A stretch of 64,000 bases of DNA from Quercus robur (GCF_932294415.1 NC_065535.1:87870862-87934861); one strand, 5' to 3'. Shown: positions 21,790-32,601, counted from the stretch's first letter. Numbers and translations are program-made. The notes: generated by a model not told the origin, from the letters alone.

Positions 21790-23611
21790 GAGTGTTTACG
21801 CTCCTGGAGATGTGCGTTAAACTGAAGGATTCAAAGCTCTCCTGTAGCCGTTTGACTTGTCCCAGATACTCTTGCATCCTAGTATCTCGAGCTTCCAGCT
21901 CTCCCATCACTTGTCCGACCACTAATCTGGAGTCCGAGAAGGCTTCTATTACTCTTCCATCCAACCTTTGAACCATTGCCATTCCTTGAAGTAAGGCTTC
22001 GTATTCGGCTTCATTGTTCGTAGCCGAGAATCCGAGTCTTAATGACTTTTCAATGACAGCGCCGTCTGGCGATATTAAAACTATCCCAACTCCTGATCCT
22101 CTCTGGTTGGCCGCACCATCCACGTAGACCTTCCAATGCATGGTTTCCCCGGCCGAAATCGCGCCGACCAGTTTTCCGCACATGTCTTTCTTCTCGGTCA
22201 TCGTTTCTATAGAGGGCTCAGCGAACTCTGCTATCAAGTCTGCGAGGACCTGTCCTTTGACGGAGGGTCTGGGCATATATTTAATATCAAAAGCCCCCAG
22301 AAGAGCACTCCACATGGCGATCCTTCCTGTGTAGTCAGCACTTCGAAGCACGGCTCGAAGTGGAAGCTGAGTCAGGACGATGACTGTGTGCGCCTGAAAG
22401 TAATGAGGAAGCTTCCGGGTTGCATGCACTATCGCCAAAATTGCCTTCTCTAAGGGTAGGTATCGCACCTCGGCCTCATGTAATGACTTGCTCACATAGT
22501 ACACCGGTCGCTGTACCCCATTATCATCCCGTATTAGTACCAGGCTTACGGCGTGGGGAGCTACGGCGATGTATGCAAACAGCACCTCGTTTGCCTCAGG
22601 ACTGGACATGATGGGTGGTCGGGACAGGTAGTCTTTAAGCTGCTGGAAAGCCTGAACGCAATCCTCCGACCATTTGAACTCTTTCCACTTGTTTATCAGG
22701 AGGTAAAAAGGCCGGCATCGATCCGCCGATCGCGATATGAATCGGCTTAATGCCGCAATCATGCCAGTGAGCTTCTGCACCTCCTTCGGGTTCCGAGGAG
22801 TCTGTAGGCTGTTAATGGCTTTGATTTGGTCAGGACTTACTTCTATTCCCCTGTGGGTGACCATGTACCCTAGGAATTTCCCAGACCCGACTCCGAACGA
22901 GCATTTGGAGGCATTTAGCCGCAAGCGATGCTCCCTCAAGATAGCGAAGATGGTTCCAAGGTCTTTCACGTGTTCGGACACCCTTTTGCTCTTCACGACC
23001 ATATCGTCTATATACACCTCAATGATTTTGCCCAGTTGTGGCTCGAACATCCGAGTCATCATCCTTTGGTATGTCGAACCCGCGTTCTTTAGCCCGAAAG
23101 GCATCACCTTATAATGATAATTTCCGATGGGCGTCATGAAAGCCGTTTTCTCTTGGTCCTCCAGCGCAAGGGGTATCTGATGATAGCCCTGGAAGGCGTC
23201 CAGGAAACTCATTCGAGGGTGCCCCACGGTTGCGTCCACCAATCGGTCAATTTTGGGTAGGGGGAATGGGTCCTTGGGGCACGCCTTGTTCAGATCCGTG
23301 AAGTCTACGCAGACCCTCCACTTCCCCGTCTTCTTCCTTACCACCACTGTGTTTGCCAACCATTCGGGATAAAAGACCTCTTTGATAGCCCCTGCCCTTT
23401 TTAATTTTGCCACCTCGTCTCTCACGGCACTAGCGTGCTCCTTTGAAGGGCGTCGGGGTGGCTGCTTCCTCGGAGTGGAAGAGGGGTTGACGTTCAAGTG
23501 GTGACAAATAAGGCTGGGATCGACTCCCGGGGCATCGTAGGCGTCCCAAGCGAATACATCGACGTTTTCTCTGAGAAATCTGACAAGTTCCTCCTTTTCT
23601 TGAGAGGGCAA
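21758..23611 (-). CDS. reverse transcriptase, RNase H and second (archaeal-type) RNase H
   Basis: RT motifs are visible: TGKWRVCVDFTDLNKACPKD, FLDAFQGYHQIPL, MPFGLKNAGSTYQRMM and the catalytic VYIDDMVVKS. The standard RNase H follows (IAVAPHAVSLVLIRDDNG, RYLPLEKAILAIVHA). The second RNase H has WKVYVDGAANQRGSG, NNEAEYEALLQG, AFSDSRLVVGQ and NTHADSLATLAT, with its acidic catalytic residues. This dual arrangement is diagnostic for the Tat lineage. The frame is continuous upstream with protease except for a TAG, and it ends at a frameshift before integrase. The ATG at 23611 is internal to the polyprotein. Confidence 0.93.
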   Translation of the reverse strand: MPSQEKEELVRFLRENVDVFAWDAYDAPGVDPSLICHHLNVNPSSTPRKQPPRRPSKEHASAVRDEVAKLKRAGAIKEVFYPEWLANTVVVRKKTGKWRVCVDFTDLNKACPKDPFPLPKIDRLVDATVGHPRMSFLDAFQGYHQIPLALEDQEKTAFMTPIGNYHYKVMPFGLKNAGSTYQRMMTRMFEPQLGKIIEVYIDDMVVKSKRVSEHVKDLGTIFAILREHRLRLNASKCSFGVGSGKFLGYMVTHRGIEVSPDQIKAINSLQTPRNPKEVQKLTGMIAALSRFISRSADRCRPFYLLINKWKEFKWSEDCVQAFQQLKDYLSRPPIMSSPEANEVLFAYIAVAPHAVSLVLIRDDNGVQRPVYYVSKSLHEAEVRYLPLEKAILAIVHATRKLPHYFQAHTVIVLTQLPLRAVLRSADYTGRIAMWSALLGAFDIKYMPRPSVKGQVLADLIAEFAEPSIETMTEKKDMCGKLVGAISAGETMHWKVYVDGAANQRGSGVGIVLISPDGAVIEKSLRLGFSATNNEAEYEALLQGMAMVQRLDGRVIEAFSDSRLVVGQVMGELEARDTRMQEYLGQVKRLQESFESFSLTHISRSVNTHADSLATLAT

Positions 23612-23728
23612 TTCAGAGCCGACCTGAAAGAACTTCTCCGGGTCATCGTTGACCGCAATCTTATCTAGGCCTTCACACCTTATCTCCTCGGCCAGCCCCT
23701 CGTCTTGCTTTGCCGAGGAGGTTGGTTG

Positions 23729-24661
23729 CTATAAGCTCTTTGGGGCCGAGGTCTCGACCAAGGGCCGATGTAAAATGGCGGCCACCACACACTTCCTGGC
23801 CACGGCCTGATCTCCTCGGATTTCTTCTACTCGTCCTCTGGATGGGTATTTCACTTTCTGGTGAAGTGTGGAGGTCACGGCCTCTAGGCTGTGGATCCAT
23901 GGCCTTGCGACTATCGCGGTGTAGGGTGAATAAGCGTCGACCACGATGAAATTCACCTCCACCACTTCCGCCCCAGTCTGTATGGGCAGTCGGATTTGCC
24001 CCTTTGGCGTTACAAGCTTCCCCTCGAAGCTGAGGAGGGGGGAGTCATAAGCCGTTAAATCTTCTGGCGTCAAGTTTAGCCCCTTGTATAGGTCGGGGTA
24101 CATTATCTCCACCGCACTTCTCGAATCTACTAACACCCTTTTAACATCAAAACCCCCAATCCGCAAGGTGACCACCAAGGCATCATCGTGAGGTTGAATT
24201 GTTCCTTCTTTATCCTCATCCGAGAATCCCAGTATCAAAGAGCTTCCCTTTTTTAACCTCTTGGGCTCTCTTTGCCTGCCCATGTAGGGGAAATGATCCA
24301 CGGCTAATACCTTGGGGATGGGCGGCCCAGTTCTTCCTGGTGCAGCGAGGATGACATGTATCGTCCCGGTGGGGGGTCTTAAAGACACGTCCCTTCGAGG
24401 TTCTTGTGCTGCTTGGCCGGGATGGCCGCTTGATGGGTGCAGCAGGTGACGTAACTTTCCTTCTCGGACCAATTGATCCAGGTGATTCCACAGACTCCTG
24501 CAGTCCTCAGTAGTATGCCCGTGGTCCTGATGATATTGGCAGTACAAGTTCTGATTACGATTGGCAGGGTTTCCAGCCATCTTTCCCGGCCATCTGAAAT
24601 AGGGTTCATCCCTTACTTTCTCCAGTACCTGTTGTACTGGCTCTCTGAATACGGCATTCAC
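23729..24661 (-). pseudogene. gag C-terminus and aspartic protease part, active-site motif altered
   Basis: It begins in the gag C-terminus with a zinc-knuckle-like YCQYHQDHGHTTEDC. It continues into the protease region, with RVLVDSRSAVEIMYPDLY where retroviral-type proteases have D-S/T-G. The Gly is replaced by Arg (AGA), which should inactivate the enzyme. Flanking conserved parts (PIQTGAEVVEVNFIVVDAYS, YTAIVARPWIHS) are intact. The frame is the same as gag upstream and RT downstream; TAG codons separate it from both. Confidence 0.8.
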
Positions 24662-24709
24662 TGTTTGCGGGGTGCTCTGCCCAGCCTGTCGCGGAAAATC
24701 TCTCCTCGG

Positions 24710-25783
24710 CTAACCAGGATTGTGACGTTCCATTCTGAAATCATTTGCCTTAAAGGGGACGACCTTCTCCTTGCCCTTCCCTTGCAGCTGATCCTCCTCC
24801 ACTCTTTTGTACTTGTCGATCCTATCCATCAGCTGTTGGACGTCAGTAGCGGGTTTCCCGGTGAGGGATTTCCTTAAGCCATGCCCGGTGGGGAGGCCGC
24901 TTGTGAACGTGCTGATAGCAATGTTATCATGGTTGTCATCTAAATCGTTATACACCTCCCAATACCTATCCGAATACGCTTTCAGGGTTTCTCCTTCGTG
25001 CATGGACAAGGACAGCAGCGAACTGAGAGGTCGAGGGACTCTAGTGTTTGTAATGAAACGGGAGCAAAAAGCTTGAGTGAGCTGCTTGTAGGAGCCCACG
25101 GAGTTTGTCTTCAGGCTGTTGAACCATCTCATCGCCATTGATCCCAAGCTAGAGGGGAAGATTTTGCACATCAGGGCCTCGTTTTGCGAGTAAATTGCCA
25201 TCTTTTGATTAAACTGACTCACGTGCTCCACCGGGTCTGCTTTGCCATGATAAATGGCGAACGCCGGTTGGTTGAAGCGTCTTGGCATCTTAGCCCCTTC
25301 GATTCTATTCGTGAAGGGTGATCTTGAAACCTGATCCAACGCCTTCTTCATGGCGTCGCTCCCCGAACCTTTGCTGGACGGGCGCTCATACTTTCGTACA
25401 AGGCGTGGTTCCTTTTCGTAAGAAAAGGTTTCGCTTGGTGGGGTCCTTGACCTTCGTCTGTAACTCACGTCTTCTGGACTAGAAGACTCGCCTGAGTCAG
25501 AGGGAGATCGTCTTCGCTGCGCACGTCGTAACTTCCTTTTTAGGTCATCTATCTCTCGCTGCATGGCCTGGTGACTATTTCGCCTCTGAGACACGTGACT
25601 TCCTATCTGAGTGTGACTCTGGCTCGTCCGGGTGGTATGCACACTCCCTTCACGATTCCCCCTTTCACCTAGGCCAGTTGGGTTATTTTGCCTCTGGGAC
25701 TCGGCATGTCGTGTCCGTTGGGAGTTAGCTTGGTGAGGATCCTCTTGGTGCGGGTCTAGTTCTGACATGCTTGACCGTTGCAC
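24710..25783 (-). CDS. gag polyprotein N-terminal part
   Basis: 357 aa. An Arg/Ser/Gln-rich N-terminus (about 1-150) is followed by the retrotransposon gag domain (AFAIYHGKADPVEHVSQFNQKM, WFNSLKTNSVGSYKQLTQAF, EGETLKAYSDRYWEVYND). It forms the virus-like particle that packages the RNA. It ends at an in-frame TAG (24712-24710); the same frame continues into the zinc-knuckle and protease region, so the stop probably cuts a once longer gag-pol frame. The start is about 20 nt after the PBS; a second Met 15 nt later is also possible. Confidence 0.9.
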   Translation of the reverse strand: MQRSSMSELDPHQEDPHQANSQRTRHAESQRQNNPTGLGERGNREGSVHTTRTSQSHTQIGSHVSQRRNSHQAMQREIDDLKRKLRRAQRRRSPSDSGESSSPEDVSYRRRSRTPPSETFSYEKEPRLVRKYERPSSKGSGSDAMKKALDQVSRSPFTNRIEGAKMPRRFNQPAFAIYHGKADPVEHVSQFNQKMAIYSQNEALMCKIFPSSLGSMAMRWFNSLKTNSVGSYKQLTQAFCSRFITNTRVPRPLSSLLSLSMHEGETLKAYSDRYWEVYNDLDDNHDNIAISTFTSGLPTGHGLRKSLTGKPATDVQQLMDRIDKYKRVEEDQLQGKGKEKVVPFKANDFRMERHNPG

Positions 25784-25801
25784 TAGCTGATGCCCTAGTT
25801 C

Positions 25802-25819
25802 TTCCCACAGACGGCGCCA
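25802..25819 (-). other. primer binding site of the gypsy element
   Basis: TGGCGCCGTCTGTGGGAA on the minus strand, two bases after the 5' LTR. TGGCGCC is the start expected for a primer with a 3' GGCGCCA end. The same sequence occurs at 60586-60603. The exact tRNA (possibly Asp, judging by TGGCGCCGT) is uncertain. Confidence 0.8.
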
Positions 25820-25821
25820 AT

Positions 25822-26501
25822 TGTAGTTGCACGATTTTCCTGGCCTAACTTCTGTTGATCAGGCCTTCGCCCAAAGCACAACCCACAATAAATATTTGTA
25901 GAGAATGGGTTAAAGAACTTGGCCTCAATGAAACTAGCAGGTCTAATGCATGTAGTGTACTGTTCGCAGAAGGAAGTAAGAACGTCAAGAAAAATTCCTC
26001 AAGTCTGATTTTATTTCCTTTGTCCCTCTTACAATTCTGCCGTCCCCTTCTTTGAGGGACTTCACTACATTATATATTTTTCTTCTTTTCATCCCAGCCT
26101 TACACCTGTTAATCATCCAAGCATCCACTCGAGCACCTGTCCCATCAGACGCCCTCATCAGACCCTTTGTGAGTTGCAGAGGCCAAGGCGGTACTGTTCA
26201 GGAGTCTTTTCCTCATTAATGCGGCCAAGAGGGTGGTTGGGGCGCAATTAATGTGGTGGTAGCCTTCCGTGAGATATTTTGAATTTAATTCGTTTTATAT
26301 GTTGGGAAGGTGAGCTGAAATGGCTGAGCAGAGTTTCTCGTCTGGGCTTCGTGATGTCCGAGGAGGAATTACTCCTCGGACAGGTCTCCTTGACGCTATT
26401 GGGGTTGAATAGCGCTTCATATGAGGCTTTTCGTTGGACAGGACACTCCTCGGACGGGCCTGAGCTTGGAATAGCCCATCATTTTTGGGCCGGGCCCCAC
26501 A
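25822..26501 (-). repeat. 5' LTR of the gypsy element
   Basis: 680 bp, 4 mismatches to the 3' LTR (three transitions and one transversion). On the minus strand a TATATAAT near 26077-26070 is a plausible promoter TATA for gag-pol. The 26-bp hairpin recurs at 26356-26381. Confidence 0.95.
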
Positions 26502-26615
26502 AGGGGTATAATAGGAACATTAGTAAATTAATAACTCTTATTTTTAGAAAAATGACAATATTTTAGGACATCCAAAAATGAAATAGAGGACAAACAAAGT
26601 GGGACGGAGGTAGTA

Positions 26616-27289
26616 TATTAACCCAACAACTACACAGAACTGCAACAAAATACAAAAACAGAGTAAGCTAAAATAGCTAAACATTTGCAGACACTCCACG
26701 GGATGAAACAAAACCCATGGAATCCCAGTAGAGGCATAGCAGCAAAAAAGCAGGGCATGTCTCATATAGCACTTCGCAGCATCTTTGCTTCTCTTTTGTT
26801 GTTTCTTTCTTTTATTTTCTCTAAATGTTTGATTTGGTTTGTGTTTTATGGGTGAGGGTTAAACTCAAATGAGTTTTGTTTTCTAGGTTGGAGATTCTAT
26901 TTTTATGAATTTTGTTTTGTTGGTGGGGATAAATTCAACTGGGTTCTATTTTATTTGAAACAATAAGACCACCAAAACAGCAAAACAGTAAACACCAAAA
27001 AAAAAAAAAAAATGAAGAAGAAGACCTTAGACCACCAGTGTATGGGTTCGTGCAAGAGAGATAGGAAATAAAAAGAAAAAGAAGAAAGGAGAAGACAATC
27101 AGTGGGTTTCGTGCAAGAGCCGGAAAAAAGAAAAGTCATTCAGAAGAGAAGAAGAAGTTGTCTTTGTTCACCTCAGTGAGTCCCACGAATTTTGATATAT
27201 TTACAATTGGTGGAAAAAAAAAGAAGAGGTTTTTTTTTTTTTTTTTTTTATTTAAATTTGGTACCGTTGTAAAAAAAAATTTCTCATGT
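26616..27289. other. filler inside the outer inverted-repeat element
   Basis: AT-rich non-coding sequence between the MITE and the right arm, with poly-A and poly-T runs near 27000 and 27230. No gene seen. Confidence 0.5.
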
Positions 27290-27599
27290 GTACTTTTAAT
27301 TTGTAATTTTTTAATTAAAATATGCCACATCATTAAAATAAAATATTAAGTTATTGTCCGTTAGCCACATAAGTAATACTGTTAATGGCAGTTAGTAAAG
27401 GAACTTATATTGCTCATTTTACAAACTAGAAGGACCAATTGAGCACACAGGATAAACTTGAGGGATCAATATTGTAGTTTCGCCGATATAATAATAGGTA
27501 AACCTGAGAGAAAATCCAATTAGATTTTAAATTGGAATTTAATTAAAATCTAATTTTGCACCACTTGTCTCATCTAATCTAAGTTTTAAAATTTTTGTG

Positions 27600-28370
27600 C
27601 TGTAAGAACTGAATTTGGATGGGACCAAGAATAAGATTGGGTTTTAGCCCAACAAGTCCAAACAATGAATTTATAGAGCGTGGGTGAAAGAACTAGTTCT
27701 ACTCCAAAAGAAAGACAATAAAAATTGCTAAATTGAGGTTATTGAGCACAAGTAAAATGAGAAAATCTGTCATCAGCACAGCCTGAGGAGCTTATGTTAT
27801 AATGTTTTGTTGATGATCAAAGTCCCATGAGTTCACAATGTTATTACAAAGATTTCTTTAGTTTTTTTCTTTTTGATCCCCCTTTTTAGGTCACCTTCCC
27901 ATGCTATATATTACAATCTTGGTATCATTCCTACCATACACGTGTAGATTGGATTTTAGGAACTCCTTCTTGTCCCATCCAACACCTCCCAGAACCATCA
28001 ACTAGTAGCTGTAAGGCTGCTTGATCACTGTTCAAGTATCACCTCTACATTAATGCGGCCAGAGAGTTGGTTGGGAGGCATTTAATATAGAGATAGCAGC
28101 TTTTAAAGATATTTGTTGCCATCCTTTGCTCCTCTCTTATCCAATGCCCGACTCTTAGTTGTGATGCAACCTTGAAGGATGCTTGGGATGATAAGACATT
28201 CTTACTGACCTCGGATCTCCATTTCCGAGATGAATTTTCTCCTCGGATGTATTTTGGACTATCACATACAATCTTTATTTCTTCTTCTTATACCATTCCC
28301 ATTATAACCTTATTTAACCATCCTCGGATTGGGCTACAGGCCCAATTCATACAGCTTTAATATTACCTTC
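27600..28370 (-). mobile_element. diverged solo-LTR relic related to the gypsy LTR
   Basis: Segments match the 680-bp LTR in order: GGGTGAAAGAACT near 27680, ATTAATGCGGCC near 28050, the CTCCTCGGA motif near 28240, and a GGGCTACAGGCCCAATTC end near 28335. No internal coding region is attached. Boundaries are approximate. Confidence 0.55.
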
Positions 28371-28394
28371 TAGATAGTTAGCCCCCACATGTGC

Positions 28395-28970
28395 CAAGTG
28401 AGTTAATTCAATGTAAAAATTAGATTTCAATTAGAGTTTAATTTTACGACATGTGTCCCATCTAATCTAAGTTTTTTAATTTTTATACCAAATGAGTTAA
28501 TTTAGTATAAAAAACGAGGAGTTCAATATATGTAAACCATAAAAAACATAATTTTTAAATGATTTTATATTTATGAGCCTTTTTTTTTTTAACTAAAAAC
28601 AAATCAATTTTAAAAGTCATCTATATGTATATGTGTGTGTGTGTGTGTGTGTGTATTAATAAGTAAAACTGAGAGAAAATCCAACTAGACTTTAAATTGA
28701 AATTCAATCAAAGCCTAATTTTAAGCCACATATTTCATCTAATCAAAATTTTTAAAATTTTGAATCAAGTTAGTTAAGTTTAGTGTAAAAATTGGATTTC
28801 AATTAGAGTTTAATTTTACAATACGTGTTCCATCTAATTGAAATTTTTAAATTTTTGTGCCAAATGAATTAATTTAGAGTAGAAAACGAGGAGTCCAATA
28901 TAAATAAATCATAAAAAAACATAATCATATATCTAACACTATATATAAAATTAGAGGAAGAGAGAGTTTG
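28395..28970. repeat. several partial copies of an AT-rich repeat
   Basis: Blocks like GAGAGAAAATCCAA, TTAGAGTTTAATTTTAC and CATCTAATCTAAGTTTT recur from 27498, 28410, 28665 and 28790. They also occur at the start of the inverted repeat at 29058. A (GT)n tract lies near 28635. No ORF. Confidence 0.6.
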
Positions 28971-29057
28971 AATGATTATATATTAATGAGCTTTTTTTTT
29001 TTTTTTTTTTTATAACTTAAAACAATTCATTTGGCACCAATTTTTTTTTTTTTATAT

Positions 29058-31359
29058 ATATTAATAGGTAAAACTTAGAGAAAATCCGATTAGATTCTAC
29101 AATTGAAGTCCAATTTTGCGTCATGTGTCCTAAATTATTTATTTTTAGAGAGAGTTTTATTTCTTAACTTTGGAATCAAATGTAGGACCATATCATAAAT
29201 ATCCATTCAAGTGAGTTATTGTATACAAAAACCAAAGAGTTTAGAATTAATGAACATAAAAATATTTTAAAAATAGACAATCTATATTTTCTACCTAATG
29301 ACATTCTTACAAGACTTTTTAAATAATTAAAAAATAATAATAGTGACTATCAATAATATTTAAATTATATACGTAAGATTATTATACTATGCATCTTAAT
29401 GTGTATCTTTTAAGTATATTCATGCATATGCATGAGGTTACAAGCTAGTTTATATAGTAATAAATTACTAAAACCAAACTCAATTCCTAATTAATTTGGG
29501 TCAAAGCTTGATTATTGAATTATAAAAATAACCTTTAACTCTAAGAACTCAAATAAAATATTAATAACTTAATTAGCTAATAGGATTTAAAATAAAATCT
29601 AATTGACCAATAATTGACTCTTAAAATTAAGAGAAGTGATACGTTCACAATATTTTCAAGACATTTTCACAACAAATCTTAGATTGCAAATTATTACATA
29701 TTTTTAATTTGAATTCACCACTGAAAATTATTTCCTTATCTATTAGTAATAACTCGTAACAATCTGACACATAGAATTTATTGTGAAAAAATTGTGCAAA
29801 TATTATGGACGTAGCATTTTTCTAAAATTAAATAATCAATATTCCTGCTTAAGCAAGTTCAGGTCAATGTTGGCCTTTGCGTAGGACTTCAGTTTGCACT
29901 GAACCCTTTATTACAAAGCAACTATAATCAATTTCACACTTCATGTACATAATACATTAGTGTGTAGCCCACTATGCCACCACTACCCAGAAAAGGCAAA
30001 AGGGAAACTTTGTATAATAAATAGACAAATTATTATTGCCGTACACCTCCTTATTTAATGACATAAAAACCCACCAAACCAAAAAGAGAAAAAATAAATA
30101 AATTAAAAAATTAAAATAGGCAATAAGAAACAAACCATAATTTTGTTGGTGCTTAGTGCCTATATTAGGTAGTTGCATTGATAACATTTTTGAGGTCCCT
30201 CTACAACCTTGCTATTTTCTGCTGAGTGGTCACTCTCTCACAGTGTTGCATCTCACTGTTTTGTGCTTTTTAATATACCAAATATGATATAAGAAGTTAA
30301 GAATGTCATTCTCAAAAGAACGGTTTAAATTCACATGTTTAAAGGGGCCTCTTAAATATTTCTTTCTGAAAAGGATATAGGACAAGACAACTAATTCCCA
30401 CACCTTTCTAAATTTTATTAGAGATATAAGTAAGGGGGGGACCTTATTCGACACTTACCTTAAATTTTACTACTTTTTTTTAGCTTTTTATTTATTTATT
30501 TTAATAGTTACTTTTTTTAAAGCTTTGAGACTGATATGAAAGACTGAAAGTGATATATTACACAAGTAAGGTATGTTACAACTTACAAGTTACAACAACA
30601 TTGAATTTGGATTTTTTTTGTTACTTCATTCATACCACGTTTGGTTAGCATGGAATTGGGACACGGGGTTTCAATGCAGTTTCTTTCTGCAATCTAGTTT
30701 CTATGTATTTTAGTGCATAAAAATCCAAAAACCAATTTAGCTCAACAAGATCAAATGTACTAAGAAGGTTGTGATTAATTGATCCATGATGTAACATGAA
30801 AATCTAGTTTTACATTATTAAGATGGAGGCTACAAATTAATCATCAAGGAGGAGGGTTTCAAAAAACAAAGGTGACAAAAACATAAATCCCTATAATCAA
30901 AAAAAGAAAAGAAAAGAAACTAGCTTGCTTTATATATAAATTAGCTTGTAATTCCATGCATATATATATGGATCACTTAAAGATATACAATAAGATGCAT
31001 AATATAATTCCTATATATATAATTTAAATACTATTGATAGTCATTTTTATATTTTGTTAACTCTTTAAAAAATGTTGTAAGGATATTATTAGGTATCAAA
31101 TATAAGTTGTCCATGTTTATTTATTTATTTATTTATTATTGTGAAGCAATTTTTTATTATTATTTACGATTCATTTATTCTAGACTATTTGATTTTTGTA
31201 CTTAATAACTCATTTGGATGAATATTTATGATGTGGTCCCATATTTGATTCTAAAATTAAAAAATAAAACTCTTTAAAAATAAATAATTTAGGACACATA
31301 GCGCTAAATTGAAACTCTAATTTGGAATTATAATTTGAGTTTCTTTCAGCTTCACCTAT

Positions 31360-31370
<11 letters not shown>
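29058..31370. repeat. large imperfect inverted repeat, arms ~400 bp
   Basis: The left arm (29058-29462) and the reverse of 30930-31370 share blocks such as GTGTCCTAAATTATTTATTT, GACTATCAATA and TATTTAAATTATATA, and a GTTACAAGCTAGTTTATATA-like end. They enclose about 1.5 kb without a gene. This is either one element with long terminal inverted repeats or two copies of a ~420-bp repeat in opposite orientation. A long (TA)n tract follows at about 31360-31430. Confidence 0.7.
29636..29824. mobile_element. small MITE candidate
   Basis: TGATACGTTCACAATATTTTC on the left corresponds to inverted TGCTACGTCCATAATATTTGC on the right, enclosing about 190 bp. It lies between the arms of the large inverted repeat. 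The superfamily is not certain (hAT-like is a guess). Confidence 0.5.
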
Positions 31371-31393
<23 letters not shown>

Positions 31394-32000
31394 TATAATA
31401 TAATATAATATATATATATATATATATGTTCCTATTACCAAAAAAAGAAGAAGAGATTTTTTAATTTCAATGGAATTATGGAACTATGCTAAAGAAGAGA
31501 AATAGTATAAAATTAAATGGAACTTAGGGTTGTTTGAATTGAGGGAGAAATGAGGGGGAGTGGAGGGGAGTAAAATAGAGTTAACTAAAAAATGCTAATT
31601 TTGAGCCAAATTTACTATACTTTGCTCTGCTCCCCCTCAATTTAAACGGACCATTTAATGATCCAAAAAAGTATTTTCTATTTTGACTCAACCCAGTAGT
31701 CCAACTGGAAATTGCAGTTTACATCCGTTTTTGAGTTATTACAATGTTTTAATTCTTTATGAAATATTTTTTTACACTAATTATTTATTAATCTATACCC
31801 ATCTATATTTATATCTATATCTAATATAAGGACAAAACTTATGAACAATATCTTAGGTATTATTTCTTAGGTTATTCTCTTTAAATTCTGCCATGTGACC
31901 ACTTAACTAAAAAATATACTTCTATCCCATGAGAAAAAAACCACGTGATAGAATCTTATGATGTGAATCTAAAGAATAGCACTTAAGTATTGTACCTAAG

Positions 32001-32312
32001 TCTTGCCCCTAATATAAAATCAAAAGTTATCTCGATCATCTAATATAAAATAAAAAATTCTAACTTTTGTTGACTTTCTATATTTACACTCTTTTTTTTT
32101 TTTGTTTGAAAACTCACATTTTTCCATGCCATTATTGTAATATATGTTTCTTATTAAAAAGTCTTGCCCCTAATATAAAATCAAAAGTTATCTCGATAAT
32201 CTAATATAAAATAAAAAATTCTAACTTTTGTTGACTTTCTATATTCACACTCTTTTATTTTTTTGAAAACTCACATTTTTCCATGCCATTATTGTAATAT
32301 ATCTTTCTTATT
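32001..32312. repeat. tandem duplication, two ~160-bp copies
   Basis: TCTTGCCCCTAATATAAAAT begins at 32001 and again at 32162. The copies are nearly identical, so the duplication is recent. Non-coding. Confidence 0.85.
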
Positions 32313-32359
32313 TAAGTTTAAATTTTTAAATAAATATTTCATATAAAACCTCCTATATT

Positions 32360-32570
32360 TATACATCTGATCTTTAAAGTTTGGGGTTGTTTCATTTTGG
32401 TCCTTTATCTTTCAAAATTTTCATTTTGACGTTTTATGTTTGATTCATTTTAATATTGGCCATTTAAATTTCAATATTTTCAGTTTGGTCCTTCATATTT
32501 GATTTAGTTTTCTATGTGTTACTTTATGTTTCAAAAGTTTCATTTCCATAAAATCTAAACTGAAAGATCA

Positions 32571-32601
<31 letters not shown>

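Larger units (their letters stand above)
15981..26501 (-). mobile_element. Ty3/gypsy LTR retrotransposon, Tat lineage, 10.5 kb
   Basis: Two 680-bp LTRs (15981-16660 and 25822-26501) differ at only 4 positions and are flanked by the 5-bp duplication AGGGG (15976-15980 and 26502-26506). On the minus strand the order is PBS, gag, protease, reverse transcriptase, RNase H, a second archaeal-type RNase H, and integrase. Two RNase H domains and an extra ORF antisense to pol are known marks of the Tat group (Tat/Ogre/Retand/Grande). The low LTR divergence means recent insertion. Its coding region is nevertheless broken by two in-frame TAG codons, a pol frameshift and a changed protease motif, so this copy is probably not autonomous. 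Confidence 0.95.
15816..26613. mobile_element. Stowaway-like (Tc1/mariner) MITE split by the gypsy element
   Basis: The left end CTCCCTCCGTCCTACTTTG follows a TA at 15814. The right end, read inverted, is CTACCTCCGTCCCACTTTG and is followed by TA at 26614. The two parts (15816-15980 and 26507-26613) add up to about 272 bp, matching the uninterrupted copy at 52164-52423. AGGAACATTAGTAAAT appears at both junctions, left at 15960 and right at 26513, so it is an internal direct repeat or a complication at the insertion point. Confidence 0.8.
15450..27470. mobile_element. outer inverted-repeat DNA element, host of the nested insertions
   Basis: Arms of about 200 bp at 15450-15656 and 27290-27470 are inverted copies. 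Each begins ATTGATCCCTCAAGTTTA and ends in AATTAAAAAATTACAAATT-type sequence. The left arm has three imperfect copies of the ATTGATCCCTCAAGTTT block, the right about two. Inside are an AT-rich filler, a Stowaway-like MITE and the gypsy element. No transposase is seen and I could not define a target-site duplication, so the superfamily is open (possibly a non-autonomous Mutator-like or foldback element). Confidence 0.6.

Noticed and set aside
20977..23114. Plus-strand ORFs across pol (up to 186 codons)
   Set aside because: They are antisense shadows of RT and integrase with no domain of their own, unlike the 17204-19653 ORF.
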